A DNA stretch of 64,000 bases from a bacterium (GTDB lineage Bacteria > Bacillota > Bacilli > Lactobacillales > Streptococcaceae), in assembly GCA_905221325.1 (NCBI GenBank), contig CAJNCS010000003.1:124001-188000 (forward strand), read 5' to 3'. Below, piece after piece: positions 37,982-47,086 of this stretch; within the stretch, counting starts at the first letter, position 1; each line of letters opens with the position of its first letter. The notes under the pieces are model-generated. The model saw only the letters and a program-made list of their open reading frames with translations. It did no database searches and was not told where the DNA came from. The position numbers were made by a program, and so were the translations under genes.

Positions 37982-38413
37982 TCATTTATAAAAAACGTAT
38001 ACTTTACTAAAAATATAGTTAAGAATGATAATCAAAACCTGCGCAATTAGCGTTTCGATGGCATTAACCTGATCTAGTTGATCGTTGACAAATTGCCCGA
38101 TAATATCGGGATAAGATGTAACAAAGATATAAGTTAAAAGAACGTCAAGACCAAGAGTAGAGAGACGAGCTAAGAAAAACTTAGCCAGGCGAGTCGGCCA
38201 ATTCTTTCTCTTTTGCTTAAAGACGATGGTGTCATTTGTGATAAAGGCAAAGAGAATCCCAATGATATTTGCGAGTACGGTTGCTAGGATTTCCTGGTGA
38301 CTGATATGGTAGATAAATAAACGTGATAAAATCGAGATCAGAGTAGTAGCACCACCGAAAAATAGGTAGGAGAGGATTTCGTTATCGAAGAAAGCTTTTA
38401 TTAGTTTTTTCAT
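37982..38413 (-). CDS. GtrA-family small membrane protein
   Basis: A 143-residue protein with four membrane helices (SYLFFGGATTLISILSRLF, VLANIIGILFAFITNDTIVF, a third around LGLDVLLTYIFV, and VLIIILNYIFSKVYVF), the GtrA layout. Relatives move or flip polyprenyl-linked sugars; the exact role is unknown. There is no ribosome site before ATG 38413. The extended -10 TGCTATACT ends only 6 bases before it, so the mRNA may be leaderless. An in-frame ATG at 38437 would lie upstream of the -10. Confidence 0.8.
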   Translation of the reverse strand: MKKLIKAFFDNEILSYLFFGGATTLISILSRLFIYHISHQEILATVLANIIGILFAFITNDTIVFKQKRKNWPTRLAKFFLARLSTLGLDVLLTYIFVTSYPDIIGQFVNDQLDQVNAIETLIAQVLIIILNYIFSKVYVFYK

Positions 38414-38419
38414 GATTTT

Positions 38420-38452
38420 AGTATAGCATAAAGTCATATATTGTGCTATACT
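38420..38452. promoter_or_regulatory. Divergent promoters of the GtrA gene and queT
   Basis: TGCTATACT occurs on the minus strand (38428 to 38420) and on the plus strand (38444-38452), giving a 9-base inverted repeat with a 15-base spacer. Each is an extended -10. Confidence 0.7.
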
Positions 38453-38473
38453 GGTAAGGTTGATAATCTCAAC

Positions 38474-38531
38474 CCTTGGTGCTTAGCTTCTTTCACCAAG
38501 CATATTTTACGCGGGAAACCGCCAAAGGAGA
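38474..38531 (+). promoter_or_regulatory. preQ1-II riboswitch
   Basis: CTTGGTG...CACCAAG forms the long first stem, then CATATTTTACGCGG, GAAACCGC and AAAGGAG follow, as in the COG4708 (preQ1-II) class of streptococci, where preQ1 binding hides the ribosome site. It sits immediately before queT, its usual target. Confidence 0.93.
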
Positions 38532-38535
38532 AAAC

Positions 38536-39045
38536 ATGAAAAAATTAACTGTTCGTGACATGGCAGATATTGCTATCGTTGCTGCTATCTATGTGGTTTT
38601 GACTATCACCCCACCCCTTAATGCCATTAGCTACGGTGCCTACCAGTTCCGTATTTCTGAGATGATGAATTTCTTGGCCTTTTACAATCCCAAATATATC
38701 ATCGGTGTGACGATTGGTTGTATGATTGCTAATTTCTTTAGCTTTGGTCTAATAGATGTCTTTGTCGGCGGGGGATCTACCCTAGTTTTCCTAAGTCTAG
38801 GTGTATGGCTATTTAGCAAGTACAAGAAAGACTATCTGTTCAATGGTTTGATTCGAAAAGATCATTTCTTCTTTTCAATCCTCTTCTCCATTTCAATGAT
38901 TACCATTGCAGCAGAACTCTATATTGTCGCAGAAGCTCCATTCTTCTTGACATGGTTTTCTACTGGAATTGGTGAGTTTGCATCACTTATCGTAGGTGCG
39001 ATTTTGATCAATAAACTGGGACAGCGAATCGATCTTACAAAATAA
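38536..39045 (+). CDS. queT: Queuosine precursor transporter (QueT/COG4708)
   Basis: The 169-residue membrane protein is the substrate-binding S component of an ECF transporter with about five or six helices (IAIVAAIYVVLTITPPLNAI, YIIGVTIGCMIANFFSFG and so on). It takes up preQ1-like precursors for queuosine in tRNA. The ATG at 38536 follows the AAAGGAG that forms the end of the riboswitch; longer readings would translate the riboswitch itself. Confidence 0.93.
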   Translation: MKKLTVRDMADIAIVAAIYVVLTITPPLNAISYGAYQFRISEMMNFLAFYNPKYIIGVTIGCMIANFFSFGLIDVFVGGGSTLVFLSLGVWLFSKYKKDYLFNGLIRKDHFFFSILFSISMITIAAELYIVAEAPFFLTWFSTGIGEFASLIVGAILINKLGQRIDLTK

Positions 39046-39054
39046 GAAATTTAT

Positions 39055-39085
39055 AAGCTAGATTCTTGCTAAATCTAGCTTTTTT
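39055..39085 (+). terminator. Terminator of queT
   Basis: AAGCTAGATT pairs exactly with AATCTAGCTT, then TTTT. Confidence 0.88.
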
Positions 39086-39111
39086 CATTCCATAAAATTA
39101 AAAGAGAGCGC

Positions 39112-39140
39112 TTGACAAGAACATAGAACTATAGTATACT
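39112..39140 (+). promoter_or_regulatory. tRNA-Thr promoter
   Basis: TTGACA (39112-39117) and TATACT (39135-39140) with 17-base spacing, 10 bases before the tRNA. Confidence 0.85.
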
Positions 39141-39150
39141 TTTTAGGTAA

Positions 39151-39223
39151 GCTGATTTAGCTCAGTTGGCAGAGCGCATCCATGGTAAGGATGAGGTCGC
39201 CGGTTCAATCCCGGCAATTAGCA
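39151..39223 (+). tRNA. tRNA-Thr (anticodon GGT)
   Basis: The acceptor GCTGATT pairs with AATTAGC, the D arm GCTC/GAGC and T arm GCCGG-TTCAATC-CCGGC are regular, and the anticodon arm is CATCC-ATGGTAA-GGATG with anticodon GGT. CCA is not encoded. It has its own promoter and a terminator at 39239. Confidence 0.95.
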
Positions 39224-39238
39224 TGATAGAAACGAAAT

Positions 39239-39261
39239 AACCTTGGGAGGCCAAGGTTTTT
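39239..39261 (+). terminator. Terminator after tRNA-Thr
   Basis: AACCTTGG pairs with CCAAGGTT around GAGG, then TTTTTC. Confidence 0.88.
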
Positions 39262-39301
39262 CTTATCTACCTGTATAAATGAAGTTAAAGCATTTTGGCT
39301 G

Positions 39302-39330
39302 TTGACAAAAGTGACTCTATCTAGTAGAAT
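39302..39330 (+). promoter_or_regulatory. Promoter of the asd-type small RNA
   Basis: TTGACA (39302-39307) and TAGAAT (39325-39330), spacing 17. Confidence 0.8.
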
Positions 39331-39336
39331 AGTAGG

Positions 39337-39478
39337 TGCGATGAGTCGATAGGTAGTCTTCGGACTACTATTGAGCATAAGGAGGTCATAACGCAGGAGC
39401 GGACCTTGATGAGTTGTGTGAACCTGCTCATCACATGAAGATGCCTCTTAGTCCCTAGTCGAATGGCTAGGGATTTTT
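39337..39478 (+). ncRNA. asd-motif small RNA
   Basis: A transcript of about 140 bases is bounded by its own promoter and the terminator CCCTAG...CTAGGG-ATTTTT at 39453-39478. It contains GTAGTC-TTCG-GACTAC (UUCG tetraloop hairpin) and further complementary segments (GGTCC/GGACC-type). The asd RNA motif is known from lactic acid bacteria, often upstream of asd, and has been detected as a separate small RNA in S. pyogenes. Location and structure agree; identity is from recall rather than a covariance search. Confidence 0.75.
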
Positions 39479-39581
39479 AATTTTCAGAAAATATAACCCA
39501 AAAATGCTTTTCAATTTCTGGAAAAAGTAGTATAATACATCTATTATAGAAATTTTTAGAAAATTCCGAAAGAGGTTATTT

Positions 39582-40658
39582 ATGGGATATACAGTTGCTG
39601 TAGTCGGCGCGACAGGTGCTGTCGGAGCTCAGATGATAAAAATGTTGGAAGAATCAACACTTCCAATCGATAAAATTCGTTACCTTGCTTCTGCACGTTC
39701 AGCAGGCAAGACTTTGAAATTTAAAGACCAAGATATCACGATTGAAGAAACGACTGAGACAGCTTTTGAAGGTGTTGATATTGCACTTTTCTCAGCAGGT
39801 GGTTCGACATCAGCTAAGTATGCACCATACGCAGTTCAAGCTGGAGCAGTAGTGGTTGATAACACATCCTACTTCCGTCAAAATCCAGACGTTCCTTTGG
39901 TTGTCCCAGAAGTAAATGCTCATGCACTTGATGCCCACAACGGAATCATTGCCTGTCCTAACTGTTCAACAATCCAAATGATGGTAGCGCTTGAGCCAGT
40001 TCGTCAAAAATGGGGCTTGGATCGTATCATCGTTTCAACTTACCAAGCCGTTTCAGGTGCTGGTATGGGAGCGATTCTTGAAACACAACGTGAACTTCGT
40101 GAAGTGTTAAATGATGGTGTGAATCCACGTGATTTGCATGCGGAAATCTTGCCTTCAGGCGGTGACAAGAAACACTATCCTATCGCTTTTAACGCTCTTC
40201 CACAAATCGATGTCTTTACTGACAATGATTACACTTACGAAGAGATGAAGATGACTAAGGAAACGAAGAAAATCATGGAAGATGATAGCATCGCAGTTTC
40301 TGCAACCTGTGTGCGTATTCCAGTTTTGTCAGCTCACTCTGAGTCTGTTTACATCGAAACAAAAGAAGTGGCTCCAATTGAAGAAGTGAAAGCAGCCATC
40401 GCAGCCTTTCCGGGTGCTGTTCTTGAGGATGACGTGGCTAACCAAGTCTACCCACAAGCCATCAATGCTGTTGGCTCACGTGATACCTTTGTTGGTCGTA
40501 TCCGTAAAGACTTGGATACTGAAAAAGGAATTCACATGTGGGTTGTTTCAGATAACCTTCTTAAAGGTGCTGCTTGGAACTCTGTACAGATCGCAGAAAC
40601 GCTTCATGAGCGTGGTTTGGTTCGTCCAACAGCTGAGCTGAAATTTGAATTGAAATAA
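39582..40658 (+). CDS. asd: Aspartate-semialdehyde dehydrogenase
   Basis: The 358-residue enzyme reduces aspartyl phosphate to the semialdehyde for lysine, threonine, methionine and the peptidoglycan lysine. [12 protein letters not shown] is the NADPH loop, [11 protein letters not shown] holds the catalytic Cys, and [11 protein letters not shown] the C-terminal His. The next gene, dapA, uses its product. Confidence 0.97.
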   Translation: MGYTVAVVGATGAVGAQMIKMLEESTLPIDKIRYLASARSAGKTLKFKDQDITIEETTETAFEGVDIALFSAGGSTSAKYAPYAVQAGAVVVDNTSYFRQNPDVPLVVPEVNAHALDAHNGIIACPNCSTIQMMVALEPVRQKWGLDRIIVSTYQAVSGAGMGAILETQRELREVLNDGVNPRDLHAEILPSGGDKKHYPIAFNALPQIDVFTDNDYTYEEMKMTKETKKIMEDDSIAVSATCVRIPVLSAHSESVYIETKEVAPIEEVKAAIAAFPGAVLEDDVANQVYPQAINAVGSRDTFVGRIRKDLDTEKGIHMWVVSDNLLKGAAWNSVQIAETLHERGLVRPTAELKFELK

Positions 40659-40664
40659 TGGTTT

Positions 40665-40684
40665 AGGAGTTCGAATGAACTCCT
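40665..40684 (+). terminator. Hairpin between asd and dapA
   Basis: AGGAGTTC pairs with GAACTCCT around GAAT. The T-run is poor, so it is at most a weak terminator or a processing site. Confidence 0.5.
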
Positions 40685-40709
40685 TCTTTGAAATAGAGAG
40701 GTGTTTCTC

Positions 40710-41645
40710 ATGTCTTACCAAGATTTAAAAGAGTGTAAAATCATCACGGCCTTCATTACCCCTTTCCATGAGGACGGTTCCATCAACTTTGATGCCATTC
40801 CTTCTTTGATTGAGCATTTGTTGGCCCACCATACAGATGGTATTCTGTTAGCTGGAACTACCGCTGAGAGTCCAACCTTGACCCACGATGAAGAGTTGCA
40901 ACTCTTTGCGGCTGTGCAAAAGGTTGTCAAGGGACGTGTTCCTTTGATTGCGGGTGTAGGTACCAATGACACACGTGACTCGATAGAGTTTGTCAAAGAG
41001 GTGGCAGAATTTGGTGGTTTTGCAGCTGGACTTGCAATCGTACCTTACTATAACAAACCATCACAAGAAGGGATGTACCAGCACTTTAAGGCGATTGCTG
41101 ATGCCTCAGATTTGCCTATTATCATTTATAACATTCCAGGCCGTGTGGTTGTCGAGTTGACTCCGGAGACCATGCTTCGCTTGGCTGACCATCCTAATAT
41201 CATCGGTGTTAAAGAATGTACCAGCTTGGCAAATATGGCTTACTTGATTGAGCATAAGCCAGAAGAATTTTTGATTTATACTGGTGAAGATGGCGATGCT
41301 TTCCATGCTATGAATCTTGGTGCAGATGGGGTTATCTCTGTTGCCTCTCATACAAATGGAGATGAGATGCACGAAATGTGCACTGCCATTGCAGAAAGCG
41401 ATATGAAAAAAGCAGCAGCTATTCAACGTAAATTCATTCCTAAGGTTAATGCCCTCTTCTCTTATCCAAGTCCTGCACCAGTTAAGGCAGTTCTGAACTA
41501 TATGGGATTTGAAGCTGGACCAACTCGTCTGCCTCTAGTTCCAGCACCAGAAGAAGATGCAAAACGCATTATCAAGGTTGTCGTAGATGGTGACTACGAA
41601 GCGACTAAGGCAACCGTAACAGGAGTCTTAAGACCAGATTACTAA
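40710..41645 (+). CDS. dapA: 4-hydroxy-tetrahydrodipicolinate synthase
   Basis: The 311-residue class I aldolase-type barrel condenses aspartate semialdehyde with pyruvate, the first lysine-branch step. [12 protein letters not shown] is the phosphate/carboxylate loop, IIYNIPGRV carries the catalytic Tyr, and [10 protein letters not shown] the Schiff-base Lys. ATG at 40710 follows AGAGAGGTG; a GTG at 40701 overlaps that site. Confidence 0.96.
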   Translation: MSYQDLKECKIITAFITPFHEDGSINFDAIPSLIEHLLAHHTDGILLAGTTAESPTLTHDEELQLFAAVQKVVKGRVPLIAGVGTNDTRDSIEFVKEVAEFGGFAAGLAIVPYYNKPSQEGMYQHFKAIADASDLPIIIYNIPGRVVVELTPETMLRLADHPNIIGVKECTSLANMAYLIEHKPEEFLIYTGEDGDAFHAMNLGADGVISVASHTNGDEMHEMCTAIAESDMKKAAAIQRKFIPKVNALFSYPSPAPVKAVLNYMGFEAGPTRLPLVPAPEEDAKRIIKVVVDGDYEATKATVTGVLRPDY

Positions 41646-41655
41646 TAAAGACAAT

Positions 41656-41690
41656 AAAATCCATGACCGCAAGAACGATCATGGATTTTT
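41656..41690. terminator. Bidirectional terminator between dapA and mnmE
   Basis: AAAATCCATGA pairs with TCATGGATTTT, T-run after and A-run before. Confidence 0.88.
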
Positions 41691-41691
41691 C

Positions 41692-43065
41692 TTATTTTCC
41701 TAAACAGAATTGGCTAAAGAGTTGTGTAATGAGTTCATCAGGAGCGGCATCTCCAGTAATTTCACCGAGAATTTCCCAAGTACGGGTCAAGTCAACTTGA
41801 AGCAAATCAACTGGCATCCCCAGTTCAAGACCTTCATTAACAGCTTGTAGGCTTTCAACTGCTTTTTCAATCAAGGAAATATGACGGGCGTTTGACAAGT
41901 AAGTAGCATCTTGCTCGACTAGACCAGCATTTTCAAAGAAGAGGTTGTTGATGCGCTCTTCAATCTTATCGATATTTTGGTTTTTAAGAACTGAAATGCG
42001 GATGACATCTTCTGGAAGTTCCGAAGTTTCAATCGCTTCAGGAAGATCAGTTTTATTAAGTAGAATAATGCGGTTGGTATCCTGGCTGATTTCTAAGAGT
42101 TGGCGATCTTGGGTGGTTAGTGACTCGCTGGCATTTAGAACCAGTAGAACCAAGTCAGCTTCCTTGAGGGCTTTTTTCGAACGCTCAACACCGATTTGTT
42201 CGACTATGTCATCTGTTTCACGGATTCCAGCTGTATCAATCAATTTAAGAGGAACACCATTGATATTGACGTATTCTTCGATGACATCTCGTGTAGTACC
42301 AGCGATATCAGTCACGATAGCCTTGTCTTCACGTAGGAGATTGTTTAGGAGGCTCGATTTCCCAACGTTGGGGCGTCCGATGATGGCAGTTGAAATTCCC
42401 TCACGAAGGATCTTACCGCGACGAGCTGTTCTAAGGAGGTTGGTCAAGAGTTGTTCAAATTCCTTAGTTTTCTCACGGACGACTGCAGTAGTGGCTTCTT
42501 CAACATCGTCATACTCAGGATAGTCGATATTGACCTCTACTTGGGCAAGTGTATTGAGGATTTCTTGGCGAGTATTATTGATAAGATCAGAAAGGGAACC
42601 ATCGAGTTGTTTGACTGCAATATTCATAGCTTTGTCTGTCTTGGCACGGATGATGTCCATCACCGCCTCAGCCTGAGTCAAGTCCACACGACCGTTTAAA
42701 AAGGCACGTTTTGTAAATTCACCGGGTTCTGCCAACCGAGCTCCTTCACGGATAGCTAACTGGAGAATTTCGTTAGTCACCGCAATCCCACCGTGGGTGT
42801 TAATCTCGATAATATCCTCACGAGTGAAGGTCTTTGGAGATTTCATAGCCCCAACCATGACTTCGTCCATGACCTTACCAGTTAGAGGGTCAACGATGTG
42901 TCCGTAGTTGAGAGTGTGGCTAGCAACCTTGCTTAAGTCTTTGCCTTTAAAAATCTTTTGCGCTATAGCAAAACTATCAGTTCCGCTCAAGCGGACAATA
43001 CCAATGGCCCCCTCACCTAGTGGAGTAGAGATAGCAGCGATGGTATCAAATTCACGTGTAATCAT
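41692..43065 (-). CDS. mnmE: tRNA modification GTPase MnmE
   Basis: The 457-residue GTPase acts with MnmG to modify U34 of certain tRNAs. An N-terminal folate-binding domain ([18 protein letters not shown]) is followed by a helical region holding the G domain: [12 protein letters not shown] (G1), IAGTTRD (G2/G3 part), [10 protein letters not shown] and NKTDLPE (G4). The C-terminus FSQFCLGK is the conserved F-C-[IL]-G-K end. Confidence 0.97.
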   Translation of the reverse strand: MITREFDTIAAISTPLGEGAIGIVRLSGTDSFAIAQKIFKGKDLSKVASHTLNYGHIVDPLTGKVMDEVMVGAMKSPKTFTREDIIEINTHGGIAVTNEILQLAIREGARLAEPGEFTKRAFLNGRVDLTQAEAVMDIIRAKTDKAMNIAVKQLDGSLSDLINNTRQEILNTLAQVEVNIDYPEYDDVEEATTAVVREKTKEFEQLLTNLLRTARRGKILREGISTAIIGRPNVGKSSLLNNLLREDKAIVTDIAGTTRDVIEEYVNINGVPLKLIDTAGIRETDDIVEQIGVERSKKALKEADLVLLVLNASESLTTQDRQLLEISQDTNRIILLNKTDLPEAIETSELPEDVIRISVLKNQNIDKIEERINNLFFENAGLVEQDATYLSNARHISLIEKAVESLQAVNEGLELGMPVDLLQVDLTRTWEILGEITGDAAPDELITQLFSQFCLGK

Positions 43066-43168
43066 AATTTTTCCTTATTTAATAGCTTATTTCTTGGCAA
43101 TATTTCCAAGTCTCTTTTCAAATTGTAACAAATTTAAACTATTTCTTCAATGGAGGCTACTTGGAGAT

Positions 43169-43197
43169 TAAAAAGCCTAAGCAATTCTGCTTAAGCT
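43169..43197 (-). terminator. Terminator of the tautomerase gene
   Basis: On the minus strand GCTTAAGCA pairs with TGCTTAGGC around GAAT, followed by TTTTT. Confidence 0.82.
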
Positions 43198-43200
43198 AGC

Positions 43201-43383
43201 TTATTTGGTGCGCATTTCCCCTTGAGGGAAATAAGTTCCTTCTGGCATGTCGTTGATAATGACATGAACGGCTGATTGAGGTGCTCCAGTATTACGAACA
43301 ACAGCTTCCATTACTTCCTTAGCAAGAGCTTTCTTTTGCTCGAGCGTGCGTCCTTCAAATAAATCGATGCGTACAAATGGCAT
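43201..43383 (-). CDS. 4-oxalocrotonate tautomerase-family protein
   Basis: A 60-residue tautomerase-fold protein. After removal of Met the N-terminal Pro (MPFVRIDLFEGRT) is the catalytic base of the family, which decides the start at 43383 over an ORF extension of five codons. Arg residues typical of the active site follow (KALAKEVMEAVVRN). The natural substrate in streptococci is not known. Confidence 0.9.
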   Translation of the reverse strand: MPFVRIDLFEGRTLEQKKALAKEVMEAVVRNTGAPQSAVHVIINDMPEGTYFPQGEMRTK

Positions 43384-43505
43384 AATAGCTTCCTCCACTA
43401 GTTTTGTATTCCTTCTATTTTACCACATTTTGCCGTTTAAAGCTTTAGAAAATTATGATATACTAGAATGTAGCAAAAATTTAGAAATGGACGTGAAATA
43501 GAAGC

Positions 43506-44096
43506 ATGGCACAGTTGTATTATCGTTATGGGACCATGAACTCTGGTAAGACGATTGAGATTCTCAAGGTGGCCTATAACTACGAGGAGCAAGGAAAGGG
43601 AGTTGTGATTATGACTTCGGCTCTGGATACACGTGACGGTGTTGGCTATGTGTCGAGTCGAATCGGTATGAAACGCCCAGCCATTGCGATCGAGGAGTCA
43701 ACGGATGTCTTTGGATTTATCCGAGATTTACCTGAGAAACCATACTGTGTGCTAGTCGATGAGGCTCAATTTCTCAAGCGTTACCATGTTTACGACCTAG
43801 CTCGTGTTGTTGATGAGTTAGACATACCTGTCATGGCTTTTGGTTTGAAAAATGACTTTCGGAATGAATTGTTCGAAGGTTCCAAATATCTCTTGCTTTT
43901 AGCAGACAAGATTGACGAAATCAAGACCATTTGTCAGTATTGTAAGAAAAAGGCGACTATGGTTTTGCGAACACAGGATGGACTGCCCGTTTACGATGGA
44001 GAACAGATCCAGATTGGTGGTAATGAAACCTATATCTCGGTTTGCCGTAAACATTATTTTGCGCCTGAAATCAATAAGGAGAATGAAGAAAAATGA
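43506..44096 (+). CDS. tdk: Thymidine kinase
   Basis: The 196-residue type II thymidine kinase salvages thymidine to d[11 protein letters not shown] is the Walker A loop, [13 protein letters not shown] the Walker B and catalytic Glu, CQYCKKKA and the later CRKHYF the zinc site. It begins the tdk-prfA-prmC-tsaC-GNAT operon; its TGA overlaps the prfA ATG. Confidence 0.96.
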   Translation: MAQLYYRYGTMNSGKTIEILKVAYNYEEQGKGVVIMTSALDTRDGVGYVSSRIGMKRPAIAIEESTDVFGFIRDLPEKPYCVLVDEAQFLKRYHVYDLARVVDELDIPVMAFGLKNDFRNELFEGSKYLLLLADKIDEIKTICQYCKKKATMVLRTQDGLPVYDGEQIQIGGNETYISVCRKHYFAPEINKENEEK

Positions 44097-45172
44097 ACAT
44101 CTATGATCAACTACAAGCTGTAGAAGACCGTTATGAAGAATTAGGAGAATTGCTGAGTGACCCTGATGTCGTTTCAGACACTAAGCGTTTCATGGAGCTT
44201 TCAAAAGAAGAGGCTTCTACTCGTGATACGGTAACAGCCTACCGTGAGTACAAACAAGTCCTTCAAAATATCGTTGATGCCGAAGAAATGATTAAGGAAT
44301 CTGGCGGAGATGCGGACTTGGAAGAAATGGCCAAGCAAGAGCTCAAAGATGCCAAGGCTGAAAAAGAAGAATACGAAGAAAAACTCAAAATTTTGCTCCT
44401 TCCAAAAGATCCAAACGATGACAAGAACATCATCCTTGAAATCCGTGGAGCAGCTGGTGGAGACGAAGCAGCCCTCTTCGCTGGTGATCTTCTAACCATG
44501 TATCAAAAGTATGCTGAAGCCCAAGGCTGGCGCTTTGAGGTCATGGAAGCATCCATGAATGGTGTTGGTGGTTTCAAAGAAGTGGTTGCTATGGTATCAG
44601 GTCAGTCAGTTTACTCTAAACTTAAGTATGAATCTGGTGCCCACCGTGTGCAACGTGTCCCTGTGACAGAAAGCCAAGGGCGTGTTCATACCTCGACAGC
44701 GACTGTCCTTGTCATGCCTGAAGTGGAAGAAGTTGAGTACGACATTGATCCAAAAGACCTTCGTGTTGACATCTACCACGCATCGGGTGCTGGTGGACAG
44801 AACGTCAACAAGGTTGCGACTGCCGTTCGTATCGTTCACTTGCCAACCAATATCAAGGTTGAGATGCAGGAAGAACGTACCCAGCAGAAGAACCGTGAGA
44901 AGGCTATGAAAATCATCCGTGCGCGTGTTGCTGACCACTTTGCTCAGATTGCACAAGATGAACAAGACGCTGAGCGTAAGTCTACTATTGGTACTGGTGA
45001 CCGTTCAGAGCGCATCCGTACTTATAATTTCCCACAAAACCGTGTCACAGACCACCGTATCGGTTTGACCCTCCAAAAACTAGATACCATTTTATCTGGA
45101 AAATTGGATGAAGTTGTAGATGCCTTGGTGCTCTATGACCAAACACAAAAATTAGAAGAATTAAACAAATAA
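44093..45172 (+). CDS. prfA: Peptide chain release factor 1
   Basis: The 359-residue RF1 ends translation at UAA and UAG. The GGQ motif ([12 protein letters not shown]) triggers hydrolysis, and [10 protein letters not shown] contains the P-x-T codon-recognition motif in the form PVT. It overlaps tdk by four bases and prmC by one. Confidence 0.97.
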   Translation: MNIYDQLQAVEDRYEELGELLSDPDVVSDTKRFMELSKEEASTRDTVTAYREYKQVLQNIVDAEEMIKESGGDADLEEMAKQELKDAKAEKEEYEEKLKILLLPKDPNDDKNIILEIRGAAGGDEAALFAGDLLTMYQKYAEAQGWRFEVMEASMNGVGGFKEVVAMVSGQSVYSKLKYESGAHRVQRVPVTESQGRVHTSTATVLVMPEVEEVEYDIDPKDLRVDIYHASGAGGQNVNKVATAVRIVHLPTNIKVEMQEERTQQKNREKAMKIIRARVADHFAQIAQDEQDAERKSTIGTGDRSERIRTYNFPQNRVTDHRIGLTLQKLDTILSGKLDEVVDALVLYDQTQKLEELNK

Positions 45173-46008
45173 TGAAATTAGCTCAATTATTTTCAGATTT
45201 TGAAGAAGAGTTGATAAGACAAGGAGAGGAAGCAGAAAGCCTCTCTTTTGTCTATCGTAGCTTAAAAAATCTCTCTTTTACAGACTTTGTCTTTGATCTT
45301 CAGCAAGAGGTAACAGAGAAAGAAAGACAATTTGTAGAAGAGATTTACCAGCAGTTAGCAGCTCACAAACCAGCTCAGTATATCATTGGTTACGCAGATT
45401 TTTATGGAATGAAGCTAAAAGTGGATGAGCGGGTTTTGATTCCTCGTCCAGAAACAGAGGAGTTGGTGGAGCTCATCCTGGCAGAAAATCCTGAGAAAAA
45501 TCTTAAGGTCTTGGATATCGGGACTGGAAGTGGCGCCATCGCCCTTGCTTTAGCAAAGAATCGTCCAGACTGGTCAGTGACAGCAGTTGATATTTCACAG
45601 GATGCACTAGATTTGGCAACTGAAAACGCTAAAGTTCAGAATTTCCAGATATTTTTTAAAAAATCTGATTGTTTTGCAGAAATTTCTGAAAAATATGATA
45701 TAATTGTATCCAATCCACCCTATATCTCTCGTGAAGATGAGTCAGAAGTCGGTTTGAATGTTTTGCATTCAGAACCTCACCTAGCTCTCTTTGCAGATGA
45801 GGATGGCCTAGCTATTTACCGCAGAATTGTGGAAGATGCAAAAGACTATCTCAAAGATGGTGGTAAGATTTACCTTGAAATTGGATTCAAGCAAGGTCAA
45901 AGTGTTCCTGCACTTTTTAGGAAACATCTTCCTGAAAAACGAGTACGAACACTCAAGGACCATTTTGGTCAAGATAGGATGGTTGTAGCTGATGATGGAC
46001 AGGATTAG
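45172..46008 (+). CDS. prmC: Release factor glutamine methyltransferase
   Basis: The 278-residue enzyme methylates the Gln of the GGQ motif in RF1/RF2. VLDIGTGSGAIALAL is the SAM-binding motif and NPPYISRED the catalytic N-P-P-Y. The start ATG overlaps the prfA stop, coupling the modifier to its substrate. It overlaps the next gene by 17 bases. Confidence 0.96.
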   Translation: MKLAQLFSDFEEELIRQGEEAESLSFVYRSLKNLSFTDFVFDLQQEVTEKERQFVEEIYQQLAAHKPAQYIIGYADFYGMKLKVDERVLIPRPETEELVELILAENPEKNLKVLDIGTGSGAIALALAKNRPDWSVTAVDISQDALDLATENAKVQNFQIFFKKSDCFAEISEKYDIIVSNPPYISREDESEVGLNVLHSEPHLALFADEDGLAIYRRIVEDAKDYLKDGGKIYLEIGFKQGQSVPALFRKHLPEKRVRTLKDHFGQDRMVVADDGQD

Positions 46009-46594
46009 ACAAGAGTTGGAAAAGGGCGGAGCTGTCGTTCTACCTACAGAGACAGTTTACGGTCTCTTTGCTAAGGCCTTAGACGAAAAAGCTGTCGACC
46101 ATGTTTACCAACTCAAACGTCGTCCTAGAGATAAGGCGCTCAATCTTAATGTCGCTTCTCTAGAGGACATCTTGCACTTTTCAAAGAATCAGCCAACTTA
46201 TCTACAAAAGCTTTTAGAGAGCTTTTTACCAGGTCCCTTGACCATTATCCTCGAAGCAAATGACAGAGTTCCCTATTGGGTCAATTCTGGTCTAGCAACT
46301 GTTGGATTTCGGATGCCGAGTCATCCCATTACGCTTGATTTGATCCGAGAGACAGGTCCTTTGATTGGACCGTCTGCCAATATTTCAGGCCAGGCGAGTG
46401 GAGTGATCTTTCAGCAAATCCTTGAAGATTTTGACCAAGAGGTTTTGGGTCTGGAGGACGACGCTTTTCTAACTGGACAGGATTCGACTATTTTGGATTT
46501 GTCTGGAGACAAGGTGAAAATCTTACGCCAAGGGGCGATCAAGCGTGAAGATATTCTTGCTCAGTTGCCAGAGATTTCTTTTGAGGAGGAATGA
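45992..46594 (+). CDS. tsaC: L-threonylcarbamoyladenylate synthase (Sua5/YrdC/TsaC family)
   Basis: The 200-residue YrdC-domain enzyme makes threonylcarbamoyl-AMP for the t6A37 modification of tRNA. GGAVVLPTETVYGLFAKA with the lysines of QLKRRPRDKALNL form the ATP/Thr site, and GPLIGPSANISGQASG is the second signature. Two adjacent ATGs (45992 and 45995) are possible starts, inside the 3' end of prmC. Confidence 0.92.
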   Translation: MMDRIRQELEKGGAVVLPTETVYGLFAKALDEKAVDHVYQLKRRPRDKALNLNVASLEDILHFSKNQPTYLQKLLESFLPGPLTIILEANDRVPYWVNSGLATVGFRMPSHPITLDLIRETGPLIGPSANISGQASGVIFQQILEDFDQEVLGLEDDAFLTGQDSTILDLSGDKVKILRQGAIKREDILAQLPEISFEEE

Positions 46595-46595
46595 G

Positions 46596-47027
46596 ATGCT
46601 AAGAGATTTGCAAGAAACAGATGTGAAAGCTATATGTGAGATTAACCAAGAGACTTTGGGCTATACTTTTAGTCCAGAGGACACAGCTAGTCAACTAGCT
46701 AGATTATCTCAGGATTCACATCATTTCCTACTTGGCTATGAGGATGCAGCCAGTCATGTCTTGCTTGGATATGTCCATGCTGAAGTTTATGAATCCCTCT
46801 ATTCCAAAGCAGGATTTAATATCTTAGGCTTAGCGGTTTCGCCTCAAGCACAAGGGCAAGGTATTGGTAAAAGCTTATTACAAGGGTTGGAGGAAGAAGC
46901 AAAAAGACGTGGATATGAGTTTATCCGCTTAAACTCTGCTGATCATCGTCTGGGAGCTCATGCATTTTATGAAAAAGTTGGTTATACTTGTGATAAAGTG
47001 CAGAAACGGTTTATTCGCATCTTTTAG
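46596..47027 (+). CDS. GNAT-family N-acetyltransferase
   Basis: The 143-residue acetyltransferase has LGLAVSPQAQGQGIGKSLL with the Q/R-x-x-G-x-G acetyl-CoA loop and an AFYEKVGYT C-terminal strand. Position after tsaC is compatible with a RimI-like protein acetyltransferase, but the substrate is not shown. ATG at 46596 follows GAGGAGGA; its ribosome site overlaps the tsaC stop. Confidence 0.85.
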   Translation: MLRDLQETDVKAICEINQETLGYTFSPEDTASQLARLSQDSHHFLLGYEDAASHVLLGYVHAEVYESLYSKAGFNILGLAVSPQAQGQGIGKSLLQGLEEEAKRRGYEFIRLNSADHRLGAHAFYEKVGYTCDKVQKRFIRIF

Positions 47028-47086
47028 CTTATTTTCTTATCGAAAAACAAACTAAAGGACCAGTCACACTATAAAGGAGAAGACCT

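Noticed and set aside
43501..47027. Overlapping starts and stops in tdk-prfA-prmC-tsaC-GNAT
   Set aside because: This is the normal compact operon of streptococci with translational coupling, not an anomaly.
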